Origin: an uncultured Clostridia bacterium
GTDB lineage: Bacteria > Bacillota > Clostridia > Christensenellales > HGM11417
Reading direction: 5' to 3'
DNA: 38,554 bases
NCBI GenBank assembly: GCA_944332455.1
Contig: CALVJY010000021.1
Span: 1 to 38,554, forward strand
In this document: positions 34,434-38,554 of the stretch, piece by piece
Position numbering within the stretch: position 1 is the stretch's first letter
Layout: the number at the start of each line of letters is the position of its first letter
Notes under the pieces: model-generated
Told to the model about the DNA's origin: nothing
Seen by the model: only the letters and a program-made list of their open reading frames with translations
Databases searched by the model: none
Translations under genes and position numbers: made by a program

Positions 34434-37031
34434 ATGAAGAACAAAAAGGTATTGATCAGCGTCATCAGCGCCGCTCTGGTCGTGGTCATCGCCGCCGCCA
34501 TCATCATTCCGGTGGCTCTGAACCGCGGCGGGCCGAAGGACACGCTGGTGGTCATGAGCGAGGAACTGAACGGCCTGTTCAGCCCCTTCTTCGCCACCGC
34601 CGGCGCCGACATGGACGTGGTGGGGCAGACCCAGATCGGCATGCTGACCACGGACACCAACGGCAATCCCGCCTGGGGCGAGAAGGAAGCCGTGGTCACC
34701 CTGAACTACGAGATGACGACCACCACCAGCGGGGACACCGTGCACACCTTCGTGCTGAAAAACGGCATCAAGTTTTCGGACGGGCATCCCCTGACCATGG
34801 AGGACGTGCTGTTCAACATGTACGTCTACCTGGATCCCGTCTACACCGGCTCCAGCACCATGTACTCCACCAAGATCAAAGGGCTGCAGGCCTACCGCAC
34901 CCAGCGCGAGCTTTCCGGAGACACTGACGAGGACGCCCAGCTGACTCAGACGGCCACCGGACGGGCCACCAACCGCCGCGCTGAACTTTTGAACCTGTAC
35001 AATAATCTGCTGAGTCTGAACGGCACAGGCGAGGTGTCCGAGGAGGAGATGAGGGAAGCCATCAGCACGCACAACGTGTCCAACGGCTACCGTCTGGCGG
35101 TCACCAACGACGAACAGATCAGTCAGGAGTCGCTGCGGGAGATGCTTCTGGACGACTACAACACGCTGCTGACCGAGTTCAAGGAGGAGCTGGGCAACGA
35201 CTACAACAGCGCCCAGAGCTCCTATGTGGACGAGCCCTACAGCCTGCATGATGAATTCAAGGATCCCATTTTCTGTTTCATGTACACCGAGGGCTACGTG
35301 GAAGTGGAGTGGAATCCCGACCGCACCGACTTTGAAAAGCTGACTCCCCTCTACGGCAAGGATGTCATCACCACCCGGGAGGCGGCCATTCAGTACATCT
35401 ACGACGACAAAGTGGCGGGGGCGCTGAACGAGATCCTGCTGTACTGGGCTTCCGGCCAGAACCTGATGAATGAGTACGTGGCCAAGGCCAAGGACGTCAT
35501 TCTGCACGCAGGGCTGGAGGACGACGAGCTGGCCATCAAAAACATCAGCGGCATCGTGTCGCTGGGGCACACCACCGACGTGCATACGGTGACCGTCAAC
35601 GGCACCGAGTATACCGTGGCCCACGAGTACAACGAGTACGGCGAGCCGGTCAACGCTGACGAGTACGCCGTGCTGCAGATCACCGTGGAGGGCTCCGATC
35701 CCAAGGCGGTGTGGAACTTCGGCTTTACCGTGGCGCCCCAGCATTACTACACCATTGACCGCGACGTGGACATCTCCAACGACGAGTTCGGCGTGGAGTG
35801 GGGCGATTTCGACTTCATGCGCAACGAGCTGCAGCGGCCCGAAGTGGTGGGCCTGCCCATGGGCGCCGGCCCCTACGTGGCCACCGACGCCGGCGATTCC
35901 GACAGCCCCTCCAACACCGGGTTCTACAGCAACAACGTGGTCTACTACAAGGCCAACGAAAACTTCCTGATGGGCACGCCCAAGATCCAGCACTTCCGCT
36001 ACCAGGTGGTCAGCTCCAACAACGCCCTCGCAGCCCTTAGCGAGGGGACCGTACACTTCGTCACCCCGCAGTACACCAACGACAACTACGACGAACTGAC
36101 GGGGGAAATGAAGGGGCAGGCGGAGATCATGGAGGCCTGGCAGCTGGGCTACGGCTACATCGGCATCAACGCCGGCAAGATCCCCAACATCAACCTGCGG
36201 AAGGCTATCATGGCGGCCATGGACGCCACCCGGGCCATCAGCTACTACCGGGCGGGCACGGCCGTGCGGATCGCCTGGCCGATGTCCAACGTCAGCTGGG
36301 CCTACCCCCGTATTGATGACGGGGACGGAAACCCCGCCAACGACGCCATGGACAACAACAACGGGCACGACTACACCATGTACGCCAAGTACCAGGGAGA
36401 GAACGCCGAAGAGCTGGAGAAGCGGGATGCCATGGAAAAAATCCGCAAGTACATGGATGCAGCCGGCAGCTACTCGAAGTCCGATCTGTCGGTGACCTTC
36501 ACCATTGCCGGCTCCAACCTCAACGAGCATCCCATCTATCAGGTCTTCCTGAACGCCCGTGATTTGCTGAACGAGTGCGGATGGGACGTCAACATCGAGC
36601 CCGACATCAACGCCCTGACCAAACTGAGCACCGGCTCGCTGGCCGTGTGGGCGGCGGCCTGGGGCTCCACCATCGATCCCGACATGTACCAGGTCTACCA
36701 CAAAAACTCCACGGCCACCAGCGTGCTGGCCTGGGGCTACCGCGAGATCCTGGCCTCGGCCAGCACCTATCCCACCGAAAACGGTATTCTGAACACGCTG
36801 AGCGAAGTCATCGACGACGCCCGCGAGACCACCGATCAGACCGAACGCACCGCCCTGTACCGCAAGGCCATGGGCTATGTGCTGGATCTGGCCGTGGAAT
36901 TCCCGGTGTACCAGAGAAAGAACCTGTACGCCTACAACCCCAACGTGATCAACAGCGAGAGTTTGCCCGCAGAAGTCAATCCCTACGTGTCGCCGCTGTA
37001 CCGCATCTGGGAGGTCGAGCTGGTCGCCTGA
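34434..37031 (+). CDS. Peptide ABC transporter substrate-binding protein (SBP_bac_5), enlarged
   Basis: 865 residues, against 500-600 normally; GGAGG five bases before the ATG. The SBP_bac_5 start is clear (HTFVLKNGIKFSDGHPLTMEDV, split as HTFVLKNGIKFSDG and HPLTMEDV), and the C-terminal half shows LRKAIMAAMDATRAI and NECGWDVNIEPD. Between about residues 146 and 370 lies an extra, mostly helical, Asp/Glu-rich block not typical of the family. The N-terminus (MKNKKVLISV, then a 20-residue hydrophobic run ending LNRGG) has no lipobox Cys, so the protein is probably held by an uncleaved helix instead of a lipid. It would catch oligopeptides for the permeases that follow. Confidence 0.92.
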   Translation: MKNKKVLISVISAALVVVIAAAIIIPVALNRGGPKDTLVVMSEELNGLFSPFFATAGADMDVVGQTQIGMLTTDTNGNPAWGEKEAVVTLNYEMTTTTSGDTVHTFVLKNGIKFSDGHPLTMEDVLFNMYVYLDPVYTGSSTMYSTKIKGLQAYRTQRELSGDTDEDAQLTQTATGRATNRRAELLNLYNNLLSLNGTGEVSEEEMREAISTHNVSNGYRLAVTNDEQISQESLREMLLDDYNTLLTEFKEELGNDYNSAQSSYVDEPYSLHDEFKDPIFCFMYTEGYVEVEWNPDRTDFEKLTPLYGKDVITTREAAIQYIYDDKVAGALNEILLYWASGQNLMNEYVAKAKDVILHAGLEDDELAIKNISGIVSLGHTTDVHTVTVNGTEYTVAHEYNEYGEPVNADEYAVLQITVEGSDPKAVWNFGFTVAPQHYYTIDRDVDISNDEFGVEWGDFDFMRNELQRPEVVGLPMGAGPYVATDAGDSDSPSNTGFYSNNVVYYKANENFLMGTPKIQHFRYQVVSSNNALAALSEGTVHFVTPQYTNDNYDELTGEMKGQAEIMEAWQLGYGYIGINAGKIPNINLRKAIMAAMDATRAISYYRAGTAVRIAWPMSNVSWAYPRIDDGDGNPANDAMDNNNGHDYTMYAKYQGENAEELEKRDAMEKIRKYMDAAGSYSKSDLSVTFTIAGSNLNEHPIYQVFLNARDLLNECGWDVNIEPDINALTKLSTGSLAVWAAAWGSTIDPDMYQVYHKNSTATSVLAWGYREILASASTYPTENGILNTLSEVIDDARETTDQTERTALYRKAMGYVLDLAVEFPVYQRKNLYAYNPNVINSESLPAEVNPYVSPLYRIWEVELVA

Positions 37032-37045
37032 TCCAAACACTGAAA

Positions 37046-37069
37046 GCGGAGGGCCTTCCGGCCCTCCGC
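37046..37069 (+). other. Intercistronic hairpin between binding protein and permease
   Basis: GCGGAGGGCC-ttcc-GGCCCTCCGC, 10-bp perfect stem without T-run, 25 bases before the permease ATG. Hairpins here usually stabilise the binding-protein mRNA segment so that it is made in excess over the membrane parts. Confidence 0.75.
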
Positions 37070-37094
37070 CAAAATCCGTTCACGGGGTGAACCT

Positions 37095-38081
37095 ATGGTA
37101 AAATACATCTGCAAGCGGCTGGGCCTGGCCGTCATCATTCTGCTGGGCGTGTCGCTGATCATCTACTTCCTGATCCGGCTGATGCCCTACGACTATGTGG
37201 AGCAGACCATCTCGCAGATCGACACCGGCGCCCTCAGCCCGGACGCCGTCAAGGCCATGTACGAGGCCTACGGGCTTTCGGACAACAGCTTCTGGGGGAT
37301 CATCAAGGGCTACTTCGAATGGCTGTGGCGGCTGGTCCGCTTTGACATGGGCATCAGCTTTGTCTACAGCCAGCCGGTCATCGACGTCATCGTCTCCCAC
37401 ATGGGGGTCTCCTTCGTGGTGTCCTTCATCTCCATCATCCTGGAGTTTCTGATCGCCATCCCCCTGGGCATCACCGCAGCCACCCATCAGTATTCCTTCC
37501 GGGACTACCTGGTCACCGTGCTGGTCATGATCGGCATCTCCCTGCCCTCCTTCTTCTTCGGGCAGATGCTCAAGGACTTCTTCTCCTTAAAGCTGGGCTG
37601 GTTCCCGCCCTCGGGGATGATCGACGCCTCGCAGAACTACACCGGCATCGCCCTGCTGCTCGATTACGCCCGCCACCTGGTCATCCCGCTGGTCACCATG
37701 ACCATCATCAGCATCGGCGGCCGCATGCGCTACACCCGCACCAACATGCTGGAAGTGCTCTCCGCCGACTACATCCGCACCGCCCGGGCCAAGGGACTGC
37801 CCGAGAGCAAAGTCATCTACAAGCACGCCTTCCGCAACACCCTGATCCCCCTGGTCACCACCATGGCCGCCATCCTGCCCACCCTGTTTTCGGGCGCCAT
37901 GATCACCGAGCAGGTGTTCGATCTCCCGGGCATCGGCAACGTGGCCTACCAGACTATGATGAAGGCGGACATCCCCTTTATGATGGGCTACAACATGTTC
38001 CTGGCGCTTTTGAGCGTCATCGGCGTGCTGCTGGCCGACGTCATGTATGCCGTGGTCGATCCGCGGGTAAAACTGGCCTAG
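37095..38081 (+). CDS. ABC transporter permease, DppB/OppB family
   Basis: 328 residues, six membrane helices. The N-terminal helix LAVIILLGVSLIIYFLIRLMP is usual for DppB/OppB. The EAA coupling loop is visible as YIRTARAKGLPESKVIYKHA (about residues 225-244), and the end ADVMYAVVDPRVKLA is the family signature. It forms the channel with the partner permease encoded next. The ribosome site is weak (ACGGGGTGA), suggesting coupling or lower expression than the binding protein. Confidence 0.95.
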   Translation: MVKYICKRLGLAVIILLGVSLIIYFLIRLMPYDYVEQTISQIDTGALSPDAVKAMYEAYGLSDNSFWGIIKGYFEWLWRLVRFDMGISFVYSQPVIDVIVSHMGVSFVVSFISIILEFLIAIPLGITAATHQYSFRDYLVTVLVMIGISLPSFFFGQMLKDFFSLKLGWFPPSGMIDASQNYTGIALLLDYARHLVIPLVTMTIISIGGRMRYTRTNMLEVLSADYIRTARAKGLPESKVIYKHAFRNTLIPLVTTMAAILPTLFSGAMITEQVFDLPGIGNVAYQTMMKADIPFMMGYNMFLALLSVIGVLLADVMYAVVDPRVKLA

Positions 38082-38093
38082 CGGAGGGAACGC

Positions 38094-38554
38094 ATGGACG
38101 AACAAAGCAAAAGACAATTCCATCGGGCGGAGGAACAGGCCCAGGCCGGACAGTCCGCCGAGCAGAGCGAGCGCATGGTGGGCGTCGTCCTTCCGGAGGG
38201 TGCCGCCCCTGCCGCGGCGGAGGCCCTGCCGCCGGAGGGCCCCGACTTCGGACTGGCGGACGGGGAAAAGCCGCTGGACAAAAACGTCCGGCTGCTCTCG
38301 CCCGGCCGCATGGTGGCCCGCCGCTTCTTCCGCTCCAAGCTCAGCCTGACCGGGCTCATCCTCATCGCCGCCCTGCTGATCTTTTCCTGGCTGGGCCCCG
38401 TGGTCTACAACGTCTGGGGGGAGACCCAGCAGGACAACAGTTACAAGACCAACTACCGCACCGACGCGGTGACGGTGGTGGGGGAGGACGTCTCCAGGCA
38501 GACCTGTTTCCAGGTGGTCGAAACGCAGAGCACCCCCAATCTTCTGACCCCCCC
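38094..38554 (+). CDS. ABC transporter permease, DppC/OppC family (5' part, cut by window end)
   Basis: 153 codons before the window ends; GGAGG six bases before the ATG, twelve bases after the previous stop. Residues 1-60 are a polar Gln/Glu/Ala-rich cytoplasmic extension, then SPGRMVARRFFRSKLSLTG and the first helix LILIAALLIFSWLGPVVY, the typical OppC start. After this comes the outer loop (YNVWGETQQDN). The remaining helices and the EAA loop lie outside the window. Confidence 0.88.
   Translation, partial: MDEQSKRQFHRAEEQAQAGQSAEQSERMVGVVLPEGAAPAAAEALPPEGPDFGLADGEKPLDKNVRLLSPGRMVARRFFRSKLSLTGLILIAALLIFSWLGPVVYNVWGETQQDNSYKTNYRTDAVTVVGEDVSRQTCFQVVETQSTPNLLTP

Noticed and set aside
14553..37040. 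Very long minus-strand open frames opposite the LRR, subtilase and binding-protein genes (1000 to 2400 codons).
   Set aside because: They mirror GC-rich plus-strand genes with clear domains and ribosome sites. Their products are Gly/Val/His/Asp-rich without motifs, and they arise from codon bias.

Overview
The window reads as a chromosomal piece of a GC-rich, spore-forming, low-oxygen member of the Clostridia (Bacillota), most likely a gut organism. This is an inference. It rests on a spoVT-spoVB-yabN gene order as in Bacillus and Clostridia, clear sigma-A type promoters (TTGACA-N17-TATAAT), strong GGAGG ribosome sites, an oxygen-sensitive type of ferredoxin-fused aldo/keto reductase, and large secreted BspA-like leucine-rich-repeat (LRR_5) proteins with lactocepin-type protease and peptide-uptake genes. 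No rRNA, tRNA, CRISPR array, transposase or phage gene was seen.

Left third (1-9136), all genes on the minus strand: a GNAT acetyltransferase, 2-isopropylmalate synthase (leuA), then the operon spoVT > spoVB > yabN/mazG > dus, with ATGA and GTGA stop/start overlaps at the first and last joints. Gaps between these units are filled by composite repeats. In transcript sense each holds a short block reading TACGCCCACTC, a leader, and then a series of different small hairpins separated by the heptamer TCGATAT. The stems differ between copies yet remain palindromic, so the structure and not the sequence appears to be kept. The repeats begin inside or directly after the 3' ends of three unrelated genes. 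A second array type, with GTGATAT linkers, lies at 18817-19060. A 14/16 match to the ParB site parS sits upstream of spoVT.

Middle (9700-14130): a six-helix membrane protein of unknown function with a good promoter; an aldo/keto reductase whose promoter has the 19-bp spacer and central dyad typical of MerR-family control; and, convergent with it across a strong shared terminator, a two-anchor membrane protein of unknown function. An intergenic stretch with 67-bp and 22-bp tandem repeats follows.

Right part (14700-38554), all plus strand: a perfect-consensus promoter and a long structured leader precede two huge LRR_5 lipoproteins (1267 and 1550 aa), then a uroporphyrinogen-decarboxylase-like protein. 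A second strong promoter with a palindromic operator and a 240-nt structured leader drives a likely single operon: a 2419-aa cell-surface subtilase fused to LRR_5 repeats and a C-terminal membrane anchor, a lipoprotein, an unusually large membrane-anchored peptide-binding protein, and two DppB/OppB- and DppC/OppC-type permeases (the second cut by the window end). The simplest reading is a surface module that binds and cuts proteins outside the cell and imports the peptides. ATPase genes would be expected just beyond the right edge.
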